Source: Pseudanabaena mucicola str. Chao 1806
Lineage (GTDB): Bacteria > Cyanobacteriota > Cyanobacteriia > Pseudanabaenales > Pseudanabaenaceae
DNA: 64,000 nucleotides
NCBI RefSeq assembly: GCF_030323025.1
Contig: NZ_CP097329.1
Coordinates: forward strand, 81,001 to 145,000
Direction: 5' to 3'
Shown: in pieces, positions 9,030-17,276 of the stretch
How the letters are laid out: every line of letters begins with the position of its first letter
How positions within the stretch are numbered: the first letter of the stretch is position 1
Program-made: the position numbers and the translations under genes
The notes under the pieces: model-generated
What the model saw: only the letters and a program-made list of their open reading frames with translations
The model's database searches: none
Told to the model about the DNA's origin: nothing

Positions 9030-11087
9030 TTAGGGAGATTGATTTCTCATCCATTTAAGCCATTGCACCATAGAACTCCAACCATTGAGATGATGTAACT
9101 GGGGTGCGCGAGCTTTGACTAAACTATCAACAGATCGCAAAGCAGCAAACTGCAAACCCAAGAAACTATCAACAGCCGCATGTGGTCCCCCCAAAGTGGC
9201 TGCTCCTGAAGCATATACCCTTCCCTCATGATTACGCAGTTCTGGAATTTCAAAATCATTCGTTACACTCAATCGACCTAACGCATTTGTAGGAATGTTA
9301 TAGCAATCTAGCAAATCAGCGAATAGCGGATTCGTCTGCACCTTCGCATCTAAACCTGTCGCATCAATAATGAAATCTGCAGTTAATTGCAAGACTCCTT
9401 CCATTTGTCGCGGACGAATATAGGTGGCTGTGCGGCGATCGCTCAATTGTTCCACCTTCTCCACATCACCAAAAGTAATCTGATACCAGCCCTCATTTAG
9501 TCCCGTTTGCACAATCCTTTTCCAATCATAGCGATCGGCTGTCGTCGTGCCACCCCAATCCTTTAACAAAGCTTGCCTTGTCTGCGGATCTGCTTCTTCC
9601 AATACTGCGCGTAAATCCCCACCCCAACAAGCCTTAGGCCAGTTAAAAGGTTGAAACTCATAATGATTTTCCACGGTGCGCTGGGCGCGTCCATAGCGAT
9701 TGCCTTGGGCTTTAGGAGATCGCATTAAATGCAAGAGATTAATTTTTTGCTGTGGTGATCGCTGTCGCACTTCATAAATACGTTGTACAATCCGCGAAGC
9801 GACTATGCCACGTCCACGAATTAACACTGTACCACCATGATTTTGTAAATGTTCGTAAATGTGCTCATGTTCCTCATAGCCATTCACCACTGCTCGAAAG
9901 TCCTCAGTTTCACTGCGATATGCTTGAAGATCTGGCAAAAACTGAATTGCCGCATAACCCATAGCCAAATGCAGGTACTTGGCAATTAAAAAAGCATGAT
10001 TCCCACGTCCCAGAGAATAGGCGATCGCATAACGCCCGTCAGTAGTTTTACGAATGGAACGTACTCTTCCATAGCGATAGATCTTGTCCCATCCAATACG
10101 GCTAGCTTCGCGATCGATAGAATCAAACACATGCCCTGATCGCGGTGTATAGGTTTCGGCGAAGTCAGGCTCAGCAAAGACTTGCCAGAGATATCGCCAA
10201 GCTTTGTCAATCTTACCGTGAGTGAAGTCATGCCATGACTCGCGCCATGCGTAACTCGGAAACCCCCAAATATTGTCAGGACAGGAATCAGAATTAGAGC
10301 GCAGTCTTTCATGTAACGGAATTTGCGAATTTAGACATAGGCGCTTGTATCGTGCATAGGGTTGTGGCTCTAAACCAATGGCAACGATCTGATCCATTGT
10401 CACGCCAAAAATCCGTAGATAGTCAGCCCAAATATAACTTCCAAGTCCACCACCGATTGCTCCGTAGGTTGTCTGATGCACTTGTAATCCCAACCCATAC
10501 AAAGATTGAACTTCTACATTCGGTAATTGAAAGAAATCTGGAGGGAATGTTTGATTAGTTTCTGAGCTTTGTCCTCTATTTACAGGCTGTGAAATTGCTG
10601 GATTCGTTTGGGACTGGATTAATCCTGTTTCAGGATTAAAGAGAATTGTGGGATCAGAAGCAGAGAGTTTATTACCTGAGTTACTTGATGAATTCAGTGG
10701 CGATCCTGTAATAATAGTTTGATTCGTTGATGGCAAATCAAAGGTGATCGCAACTTCATAGCGCCCAATCGTTAAGCGATCGCCACTCGCTAGCGTACTC
10801 CGCAATCCCAATCCATTCTCCAGTAAAGCCCCATTTAACAAAACTCCATTAGTACTATTTTGGTCAATTACTACCACATTACCCTGCTCGAATACCAGCA
10901 AAGCGTGGTATCGCGACACCGAGCGATCGCTTAATACTAAAGGCGATACCTGATTGCCATCTAAGTCATTGGGTAAAGTATTTTGGTCTTTGCCAATCGC
11001 GATCGGTAATCTTAACTGCAAGCTCTGCTGCTGATTCGTATTAATTTCCAGCCAACTTAACTGAACCAAAATTTGCATATTTTCCAA
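9030..11087 (-). CDS. FHA domain fused to FAD/NAD(P)-type oxidoreductase-like domain
   Basis: Residues about 1-120 form an FHA domain: VSRYHALLVFEQGNVVVIDQ and STNGVLLNGALL hold the phosphothreonine-binding loop residues. A Gln/Ser/Asn-rich linker follows (about 120-180). The remaining 500 residues resemble FAD/NAD(P)-binding proteins: glycine-rich YGAIGGGLGSYIWADYL near 210, a second Rossmann-like loop VLIRGRGIVASRIV near 420, and a terminal IIDATGLDAKVQ with GRVYASGAATLGGPHAA, a pattern of flavin monooxygenases. The substrate cannot be predicted. It lies 22 bases after the FHA-zinc ribbon gene on the same strand, so the two form an operon. Confidence 0.6.
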   Translation of the reverse strand: MENMQILVQLSWLEINTNQQQSLQLRLPIAIGKDQNTLPNDLDGNQVSPLVLSDRSVSRYHALLVFEQGNVVVIDQNSTNGVLLNGALLENGLGLRSTLASGDRLTIGRYEVAITFDLPSTNQTIITGSPLNSSSNSGNKLSASDPTILFNPETGLIQSQTNPAISQPVNRGQSSETNQTFPPDFFQLPNVEVQSLYGLGLQVHQTTYGAIGGGLGSYIWADYLRIFGVTMDQIVAIGLEPQPYARYKRLCLNSQIPLHERLRSNSDSCPDNIWGFPSYAWRESWHDFTHGKIDKAWRYLWQVFAEPDFAETYTPRSGHVFDSIDREASRIGWDKIYRYGRVRSIRKTTDGRYAIAYSLGRGNHAFLIAKYLHLAMGYAAIQFLPDLQAYRSETEDFRAVVNGYEEHEHIYEHLQNHGGTVLIRGRGIVASRIVQRIYEVRQRSPQQKINLLHLMRSPKAQGNRYGRAQRTVENHYEFQPFNWPKACWGGDLRAVLEEADPQTRQALLKDWGGTTTADRYDWKRIVQTGLNEGWYQITFGDVEKVEQLSDRRTATYIRPRQMEGVLQLTADFIIDATGLDAKVQTNPLFADLLDCYNIPTNALGRLSVTNDFEIPELRNHEGRVYASGAATLGGPHAAVDSFLGLQFAALRSVDSLVKARAPQLHHLNGWSSMVQWLKWMRNQSP

Positions 11088-11109
11088 TGGGTTAAGAGAA
11101 TTGAATTAC

Positions 11110-11595
11110 TTAAGGTAGGGGCAAAATACTACTAGCGGCTCCAGCCAAGGAAGTACCACACCAAGGACATACCAAGGTTATCTTTTCATAGCTAGAAATC
11201 TTGGCGCACTTAGGATTTGGGCATTGCAATCCATAGACCTGATTAGGATTGTTATGAGGAGTTGATATAGATCTTGTGGCAGATTGAGTAACAATTTCAG
11301 TAATTTGCAAAACTTGATGTCCCAATGCTATCTCACTATTTTGCTGAAGCTCAATTTCCTGCTGCACTAACCTCTTACCGTCAACAACTGGCGGATTCGA
11401 TTCACGCATATTTCTTAGACAAAATTTTTGTTTCTGTGGGTCAAAATAAATCACCACATGCAATCCTGACACAGTGGGATCGGATAACACTAAATCACAC
11501 CTTGCAGGGTCGCGCCCAATCCGCACCATCGTTAGACCAATCCTATAGTGTTTCGTAAAGCCAGTTTCCACCCACACCAGTGTTAATTCAGACAT
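11110..11595 (-). CDS. FHA domain protein with C-terminal zinc ribbon
   Basis: The 161-residue protein has an FHA domain at about 20-100 (RIGRDPARCDLVLSDPTVSGLHVVI contains the G-R, S and H positions of the phosphopeptide loop). It ends with a rubredoxin-like zinc ribbon, CPNPKCAK and CPWCGTSL near 125-150, with two CxxC-type knuckles. FHA domains read phosphothreonine, so a Ser/Thr kinase partner is expected, but none is in the window. It is the first gene of an operon with the FHA-oxidoreductase fusion. Confidence 0.7.
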   Translation of the reverse strand: MSELTLVWVETGFTKHYRIGLTMVRIGRDPARCDLVLSDPTVSGLHVVIYFDPQKQKFCLRNMRESNPPVVDGKRLVQQEIELQQNSEIALGHQVLQITEIVTQSATRSISTPHNNPNQVYGLQCPNPKCAKISSYEKITLVCPWCGTSLAGAASSILPLP

Positions 11596-11684
11596 AATAG
11601 CCCTTAATGCTTGATCCTAAATATAGCGTTTTCCTGTCTTTTCGATAATATGTTTGTACAGCGCTTTGCGCTTACTCAAAACCC

Positions 11685-11733
11685 AGAAATATTTTTGAAA
11701 GTGGCGCTTTGCGCCACTTTCAAAAATATTTCT
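11685..11733. repeat. Long perfect hairpin repeat, GTGGCGCTTTGCGCCAC family, copy 1
   Basis: Perfect inverted repeat with 23-base arms (11685-11707 and 11711-11733) and loop TTT. Flanking sequence (GCGCTTTGCGCTTACTCAAA before, TACTACTCAAAGCCT after) recurs around the copies at 27810-27860 and 18620-18662, so the repeat unit is about 100 bases. It lies between the FHA operon and a membrane protein gene. Confidence 0.8.
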
Positions 11734-11746
11734 TTACTACTCAAAG

Positions 11747-11797
11747 CCTAAATATGTTTGTATTCTCATCTACGATGAGAATACAAACATATTTAGG
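11747..11797. repeat. Perfect 24-base-arm hairpin
   Basis: Arms 11747-11770 and 11774-11797 are exact reverse complements around loop TAC. The right arm overlaps the left terminal repeat of the MITE-like element that starts at 11793. Its arm repeats the AATATGTTTGTA seen at 11648-11659, outside the previous hairpin, suggesting one composite repeat block. Confidence 0.75.
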
Positions 11798-11944
11798 ACT
11801 TACGCAATATCCCTGTAATAAATTACGGGCTGAAAGCTTAACCCCTTTAAAACGGTTTGATTACAGACTTTCTTGAGTCCGCTTTAGCTGACTTTAGCTT
11901 TGAGCCAAGAACTTGAGTTCTTGGTTATTTTGCGTAAGTCCTAA
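11793..11944. mobile_element. MITE-like element, 152 bp
   Basis: Perfect 15-base terminal inverted repeats TTAGGACTTACGCAA (11793-11807) and its complement (11930-11944) bound a noncoding 152-base element. It is flanked by a possible 3-base target duplication TAT. A solo end of the same sequence occurs at 8783-8795. The size, ends and lack of a gene fit a non-autonomous element mobilised by a transposase not present here. Confidence 0.65.
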
Positions 11945-11986
11945 TATTATGATTTCATCCTACAAAAAGTCCTAACATTAATTTCT

Positions 11987-12415
11987 ATGACACCGACATT
12001 ACTGGGAAGATGGCAAACTCGCCTCTTACTTTTTGGAACATTGGGAATACTGATTACCATTCCCTTTAGCCTAATCAATAGCGATGCAATCTACTTCCAA
12101 GTTTTACTAAGTATTGCTGTTCTAGGATTTATTTGGGATATTGTCTACAATCTACTTCAGCAATTACGTTGGGATCATGATTGGTCAGCACTGTGGCAGT
12201 TAGTCGCAGGAATTTGGGAAGCTTTTTTCTTTTATTTTCCATTTAAATTTCTACTCGGTAATGTCTTGAAATTACCTTGGTTAAGTTCAGAGATTCCCTT
12301 CGACAAGTTTTTACTACATTACATATGCATATGGCTAGTCATTTTTACAGCCTCTCAAACGATCATGCGAGTAATCTTTCCCCGTTGGCGATTTCATGGA
12401 GGTGAGTGGCTCTAA
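11987..12415 (+). CDS. Conserved membrane protein of unknown function
   Basis: The 142-residue protein has three to four hydrophobic segments (about 13-30, 36-58, 70-90 and 112-130), so it is an integral membrane protein. The stretch IWDIVYNLLQQLRWDHDWSA looks like a conserved cytoplasmic loop. I do not recognise a named family. It starts 42 bases after the MITE-like element and is followed by the tnpB relic; no operon partner is seen. Confidence 0.6.
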   Translation: MTPTLLGRWQTRLLLFGTLGILITIPFSLINSDAIYFQVLLSIAVLGFIWDIVYNLLQQLRWDHDWSALWQLVAGIWEAFFFYFPFKFLLGNVLKLPWLSSEIPFDKFLLHYICIWLVIFTASQTIMRVIFPRWRFHGGEWL

Positions 12416-12539
12416 AGCGAACGGGGGTATCCATACATGCCCTGCTTTTAGATAAGCTATTTTTCTGAATTATCTATAGATGTTTCGTTAAACCATTTTG
12501 CAGCGAAATTTAATCTAAAAAGCTTTATCCTTAATTTCC

Positions 12540-13397
12540 CACGCTTTATCGGGAAATTGGGTCTAAAACCCCGTCCTTCTAGGACGGCTTTGTATTAATC
12601 TATGCTATAATATACAGCATAAGATTCTATAAATCGATGTTAGTCCTCGAAGCAAAACTAAAAGGCAAAACAGGACAGTACAACCTCATCGATGAGGCAA
12701 TTCGTACTGCTCTGTTTGTGCGGAATAAAGCTTTGAAGCTATGGATGGATGTAGAGGATAGCGACAAGTACGATCTCAATAAGTATTGTGCTGTACTTGC
12801 CAAAGAGTTTGAGTTTGCAAAAAAGCTAAACTCACAGGCAAGGCAAGCCAGTGCGGAGAGGGCTTGGTCAGCAATTAATCGGTTCTTTGAGAACTGTAAA
12901 AAGAAGATATCGGGGAAGAAAGGTTTTCCCAGATTCAAGAAGCGTGGTCATTCTGTGGAATACAAAACTTCAGGATGGAAGCTTAGTGAAGATCGGAAAC
13001 ATCTAACTTTGACTGATGGCTTTAAGATTGGCAGACTCAAATTAATCGGTTCACGTGACCTTAATTTCTACCAGATAGAGCAGATAAAACGAATCAGACT
13101 GGTAAGACGGGCTGATGGTTACTATGCTCAATTCTGTGTAGATGTGGATCGGCGTGAAGAAATAGAACCATCAAAAACTACGTACACATCACTGTGGGCA
13201 TTGTGGCACTGTATTAGACCGTGACCACAATGCGGCTCTGAATATCTTAGCTATTGGTCTAAATAGGGTAGGGCATACCCAAATTAACGCCTGTGGAGAG
13301 CTCGACCTCTGCCAAATAGATGCAAGTCTATCTGGCAAGTTGTCTCGCTGAATCAGGAATCCCCGTCACTTCAGTGCGGGGAGTGTCAATTTAGGAA
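12540..13397 (+). mobile_element. IS200/IS605-type element carrying only tnpB (IS1341-like), defective
   Basis: A left-end hairpin CCGTCC/GGACGG at 12571-12587 precedes the tnpB frame. A right-end structure at 13351-13389 (ATCCCCGTCACTTCAGTGCGGGG) follows its stop. There is no tnpA. Related right ends without the gene occur at 32098-32163 and 48165-48206. Exact ends cannot be fixed because this family makes no target duplication. Confidence 0.7.
12637..13351 (+). pseudogene. tnpB: TnpB, internally deleted and frameshifted
   Basis: TnpB is the RNA-guided nuclease of IS200/IS605 elements. The first 180 residues match the N-terminal half (AIRTALFVRNKALKLWM, ERAWSAINRFFENCKK, GFPRFKKRGHSVEYK). 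At about 13180-13195 the frame jumps. In the next frame CGHCGTVLDRDHNAALNI follows: half of the zinc finger and the last catalytic Asp, then the normal end at 13351. The central RuvC segment with the first Asp and the Glu is missing, so the protein is dead. Confidence 0.8.
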
Positions 13398-13418
13398 TAT
13401 TAATTTACAATCAATGCC

Positions 13419-13455
13419 AATAATTTTTAAAACTGATAGAGTTTTAAAAATTATT
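13419..13455. repeat. Perfect 16-base-arm AT-rich inverted repeat
   Basis: Arms AATAATTTTTAAAACT (13419-13434) and their complement (13440-13455) around GATAG, 60 bases before a membrane protein gene. It could be a regulatory hairpin or operator in its leader, or the remnant of a repeat. Confidence 0.45.
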
Positions 13456-13514
13456 TATTGTGACTCAGTACAGTAACATAAGTTGAGAGATTCGGTCAGA
13501 AAATTTTTGCTTCT

Positions 13515-14105
13515 ATGGATGCGACCCTTATTCGTCAACTTGTGTGGCTAGACTATAGATTAGCTCTGCTATTTGCTGTTTTTTTCCCTTTTGGATTGTT
13601 GTGCTGGGCTTTTCGCAGTAGCAGTGAGGCAGTCAAGAGATCGCTACTTTTGTATTGGCGTGTAGCTAGCCTCTTTTTAATTACGATCTACCTAGCAATT
13701 GGTAGTTTACCTATATCCTTTATTTCAGGTATTGTTGCGGAGATTCTCATGGTCTTGGCACTATGGTTTTGGCAAGACCTAAATGAAGATATTGAAGCTT
13801 CTCGCCAAAGTTTGGGACCAGTATATCTAGGATGGCGTTGGGCTACCACTATTTATTGTGGTGTAAGCGTTATATTGCGAACATTATTTGCTAACTGTGC
13901 CTTTGTCAAAATTGAGCAGCTTAGTGATAATTGCAAAATTTGGTTCGAGCCACCTCTAAGTTTTAGCAACACATTTCATCATGGTGTACCTGTTGAGAAC
14001 TTGGCATTTTTTGGAGCAGTGGGTGGCATTGTCTATGGCTTATACCTATTTTCATTCTTAGCCTTTAGTTTGCCCAAAACAGGTCGAATTGCATTTCGAG
14101 ACTAA
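13515..14105 (+). CDS. Membrane protein, DUF3177-like
   Basis: The 196-residue product has about five hydrophobic helices (near 15-35, 45-70, 75-90, 105-125 and 160-185) and few charged residues. The segments WRVASLFLITIYLAIGSLPISF and LGWRWATTIYC resemble the cyanobacterial DUF3177 family as I recall it. Function unknown. It is convergent with nadK, with a strong shared hairpin between them. Confidence 0.55.
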   Translation: MDATLIRQLVWLDYRLALLFAVFFPFGLLCWAFRSSSEAVKRSLLLYWRVASLFLITIYLAIGSLPISFISGIVAEILMVLALWFWQDLNEDIEASRQSLGPVYLGWRWATTIYCGVSVILRTLFANCAFVKIEQLSDNCKIWFEPPLSFSNTFHHGVPVENLAFFGAVGGIVYGLYLFSFLAFSLPKTGRIAFRD

Positions 14106-14139
14106 ATAAGAAAGCCTCGCATTGCGAGGCTTTCTTATT
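14105..14139. terminator. Bidirectional terminator between the DUF3177-like gene and nadK
   Basis: Perfect 16-base arms AATAAGAAAGCCTCGC and complement around loop ATT. T-rich ends face both ways and the stop codons of both convergent genes overlap it. Confidence 0.8.
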
Positions 14140-15064
14140 GTCTGTATTGATTGGGATAACGCACCCTTGCTCCTGTCCATAAAAGCTTTTGACGTAATGC
14201 TTGATAATAAGAATACTCTTCGCGTAAAACGATAAACTGAGCCTGACAATCTGACATCCGAATATCTACTCTTTGTCCAGGAAATACCGAAGAAGCAATT
14301 ACTCCATCTGTCCATAGTTTCAAACTAAAGTCATCGGTAGCTAGTGACCAAATGCTAACCGTTAGCTTTGGTGGAATCACAATAGCCCTACTCGATAGGC
14401 TCAATGGACAAATCGGTGTAATGGCGATCGCATGCATTCCTGAATGCACAATGGGACCATTGGCTGCAACTGTGTAGGAGGTCGAACCAGTTGGTGTCGC
14501 CACAATCAGTCCATCACCATGATATTGATCGACCACTTCACCATCGATCTCTAACTCTAAAGAAGCTGTCACCATGCGATCAGGAGAGGCAGGCTTAACA
14601 CACATTTCATTGAGGCACAAAAAAGGACCACAGGACTGCCCCATTCTGCTGCCTAAACCTTCATCAACATTGATTACTCGAGCTTCGAGCATCATTCGCC
14701 TTTCGATCGCAAAGCGATCAGATAATAGCCTTTCCCAGATCTCCTTAGTATTGCCACATTCCTCGATCGAATGAGTCAAAAAGCCCAAATGTCCACCGAC
14801 ATTAACAGCTAAAATCGGCACTGCTAATCTTGCCAAATATCTCGCCGCCCCCAAAGTAGCACCATCGCCACCTAAGACAACGGCTAGATCAATTTCTTGA
14901 TGCATAGATTCCAGAAAAACAGGATAGGGATTATCGTTAGCGCCCGTTGGACCTATTAAGACTTTGACTCCAAGTTCTTCTAGCTCACAACTACATCGCT
15001 CCGCCCACATTTTGCCAATTTGACTACCCGACTTATAGGCGATTATTGCTTTACAAATCTTCAC
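14135..15064 (-). CDS. nadK: NAD kinase
   Basis: NadK phosphorylates NAD to NADP. The 309-residue product has the catalytic GGDGATLGAARYLA motif, the NE motif in LCLNEMCV, and the glycine-rich GDGLIVATPTGSTSYTVAANG loop. These are the diagnostic features of the family. Length is normal. The 470 bases upstream are noncoding. Confidence 0.95.
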   Translation of the reverse strand: MKICKAIIAYKSGSQIGKMWAERCSCELEELGVKVLIGPTGANDNPYPVFLESMHQEIDLAVVLGGDGATLGAARYLARLAVPILAVNVGGHLGFLTHSIEECGNTKEIWERLLSDRFAIERRMMLEARVINVDEGLGSRMGQSCGPFLCLNEMCVKPASPDRMVTASLELEIDGEVVDQYHGDGLIVATPTGSTSYTVAANGPIVHSGMHAIAITPICPLSLSSRAIVIPPKLTVSIWSLATDDFSLKLWTDGVIASSVFPGQRVDIRMSDCQAQFIVLREEYSYYQALRQKLLWTGARVRYPNQYRQ

Positions 15065-15536
15065 GAATATCTCTCAGGTGGAAACGGAATGATTAGCAAG
15101 ATAGGCAGCACTGAGCGCTGTAAATATCTAGATGGAATGCCTTCATGTTATATCAATTATCATTTTTAATGATGGGACAAAGAATACATTGGTATTTTTT
15201 TTTCTCAACTACAGCTTCGCTCGACCAACGTTGGCTGAGCGAAGTCGAAGCCGTAGGTACTTTGATTAATCGCAAGTGCCCTTGATGCGTATAAGGAGTA
15301 AGAAGAAATTTTTGCAAGCCCAAATTCATCGCACTTCCCAAAACCTTTCTAAATTTTTGTTAGAGCGCCTACTACATCTTGCTTTAGATGTAAATGGCAG
15401 AATTTGTCTTGTTTTTGCTGGTTCTTACTGCTATTGTCAGAGCCTTTGTTTAATTAATAAAAATTAATGATACAAAAAACAAATTTTTAAGATAGAATTT
15501 ACTACTAAGTAAAGTTCTTTGTGTGAAGGGTAGGTC
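15065..15536. other. Intergenic region with an interrupted palindrome
   Basis: No gene is supported. At 15214-15248 lies an imperfect palindrome centred on CAACGTTG with arms containing CTTCGCTC and GAGCGAAG, a repeat style common in cyanobacterial spacers. The rest is AT-rich and probably holds the divergent promoters of nadK and the coiled-coil gene. Confidence 0.4.
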
Positions 15537-16616
15537 ATGAGTCAGGCAGGATTTAGCGATTCATCATCACAAGAGATCATCAATCCATTGATATCGGAAC
15601 CGCAATCCCAGTCTCAGAGTTTGAATTCCAACATGCTCGGAGATGAGTCTATTCTGCTGAATACCTTGCCTCGTCAAGTTTTAGAGCAAGAGCTGCATCT
15701 TTGTAATGAGCGCAGTCAGCAGGCTCATGTCTTATTGCGTCAGGCTCATGAACAATTACAACTTTCACAATTAGTAATCCAACGCCAAGAAACTTTAACT
15801 CAAACTCTTCAAGCAAGGATTGATCAGTTAGAGAGTGAGTTACAAGATGTGCATAATAATTGCGATGAGTTGCGCGATCGCCTCAAACGTCAGCAGCATC
15901 ATACATCACAATTAAAGGCTGCTCTCGAACGTTGTCTCGATACATCAACTCCTGCACCCAAGGACATGGCTTTATCGGCGCTAGAATCATGGTCGATCGC
16001 TAAAATGGCTGATGAAAAGATTACCCCTGTAAAAGTTGCTAGTAATACACCTTTGCAAAATGTAGTCAAAATTGCGCCTGCGCCTCAACCAATAGATATA
16101 CCTGAAACTCCAGAAGTTAATCCAATTAAGCAATCTAAAGAACCTGAAGCCATCGAAGAACCACTTAGATTATCCATCCCTGCAAAAAATCAACCAATCT
16201 CACCTCTCATTATTAAGCCGCACAAAGCTTCCCAAGGTTCACCGATCGCCCCAAATTTACCCAAGTGGCAACCAAGTATCATTCCTGATCTAAAATCTGA
16301 AGCTAAAAAGATAGTTGATCACTCACTTAACATAGCCACTAGTACCACCAGCTATCAACCAGATCCAGAAAAATCCTTAAATGAAGATAATGGTAGTGTT
16401 GTCAATGACGCGCCAATTTTTTCAGCCCCAACTATCAAAACTTCATCGGTATCTACTGTAACTGCGCCTAAATTTATGCATGCTTTATACGGCAATGCTA
16501 ACTACGATGAGGAAGATTCACCTCAACTAGCGATCGCTAATTCCGCACCTCGGAAAGCAGTGACATCATTAGCTGCGGTGCAGCTTCCTCAGTTCCCACC
16601 ATTGCCCCGCCAATGA
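15537..16616 (+). CDS. Coiled-coil protein of unknown function upstream of ruvA
   Basis: The 359-residue protein has a low-complexity Ser/Gln start and a strong coiled coil at about 45-135 (Leu heptads, ELHLCNERSQQAHVLLRQ through LKAALERCLD). A long Pro/Ser/Lys-rich disordered half follows and ends in QFPPLPRQ. No enzyme motif is visible. Its TGA stop overlaps the ruvA ATG (ATGA), so the two are translationally coupled. A role with RuvA is only an inference from this layout. Confidence 0.6.
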   Translation: MSQAGFSDSSSQEIINPLISEPQSQSQSLNSNMLGDESILLNTLPRQVLEQELHLCNERSQQAHVLLRQAHEQLQLSQLVIQRQETLTQTLQARIDQLESELQDVHNNCDELRDRLKRQQHHTSQLKAALERCLDTSTPAPKDMALSALESWSIAKMADEKITPVKVASNTPLQNVVKIAPAPQPIDIPETPEVNPIKQSKEPEAIEEPLRLSIPAKNQPISPLIIKPHKASQGSPIAPNLPKWQPSIIPDLKSEAKKIVDHSLNIATSTTSYQPDPEKSLNEDNGSVVNDAPIFSAPTIKTSSVSTVTAPKFMHALYGNANYDEEDSPQLAIANSAPRKAVTSLAAVQLPQFPPLPRQ

Positions 16617-17257
16617 TTGGTTTTTTACGTGGCATGATCGCTGCTTGCAAAGCTGCTGACAGTTCTCGCAAAAATACGCCTACCTATTGGCTCACCCTCG
16701 ATGTGCATGGTGTTGGTTACGATATTCAAATTACGGCTAGTGCTGCGGGTAAGTTGCCTTCTGTAGGCGAAGAAGCACAGTTATTTACACATTTGATTGT
16801 CCGTGAAGATCAAATGGTGCTGTTTGGATTTCCCACTGTTGCCGAACGTGAGCTATTTCGGCAATTAATCAGCGTTTCAGGAATTGGACCTCAAGTGGGC
16901 TTAGCTTTATTAAACAGTTTAGGAATTCAAGATCTAGTTAAAGCAATAGTTTCGGGCAATACTAGGGTATTAAGTTTAACTCCAGGGGTGGGGACAAAAA
17001 CGGCGGAGAGATTGGCACTAGAACTAAAAACAAAACTGGCGGATGGGCGCTTGGCTCAGGTTGGTCTAATGCGATCGCCAAGCAGTATCTTAAGTGACTC
17101 TCTCCAAGAAGAATTAGAGATGACTTTATTAGCTCTTGGCTATACACCTACAGAAATTAGTAATGCCATTAATGGGATCATCAGTTTGCCAATCCTCGCG
17201 AAAACTCAAGACATCGAAGCTTGGATTAAAGAAGCGATCGCATGGCTATCTCGCTAA
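16613..17257 (+). CDS. ruvA: Holliday junction branch migration protein RuvA
   Basis: RuvA binds Holliday junctions as a tetramer and loads the RuvB motor. The 214-residue product has the N-terminal OB fold (MIGFLRGMI, LFTHLIVREDQMVLFGF), tandem helix-hairpin-helix motifs (LISVSGIGPQVGLALL, LSLTPGVGTKTAERLALELK) and the small C-terminal RuvB-interacting domain (LALGYTPTEISNAI). The start overlaps the stop of the coiled-coil gene. ruvB and ruvC are not in the window. Confidence 0.95.
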   Translation: MIGFLRGMIAACKAADSSRKNTPTYWLTLDVHGVGYDIQITASAAGKLPSVGEEAQLFTHLIVREDQMVLFGFPTVAERELFRQLISVSGIGPQVGLALLNSLGIQDLVKAIVSGNTRVLSLTPGVGTKTAERLALELKTKLADGRLAQVGLMRSPSSILSDSLQEELEMTLLALGYTPTEISNAINGIISLPILAKTQDIEAWIKEAIAWLSR

Positions 17258-17276
17258 ATTGACATTTTAAGATTGG

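Noticed and set aside
15153..15341. 62-residue minus-strand ORF
   Set aside because: Half of it is a translation of the spacer palindrome at 15214-15248, with no start signal.
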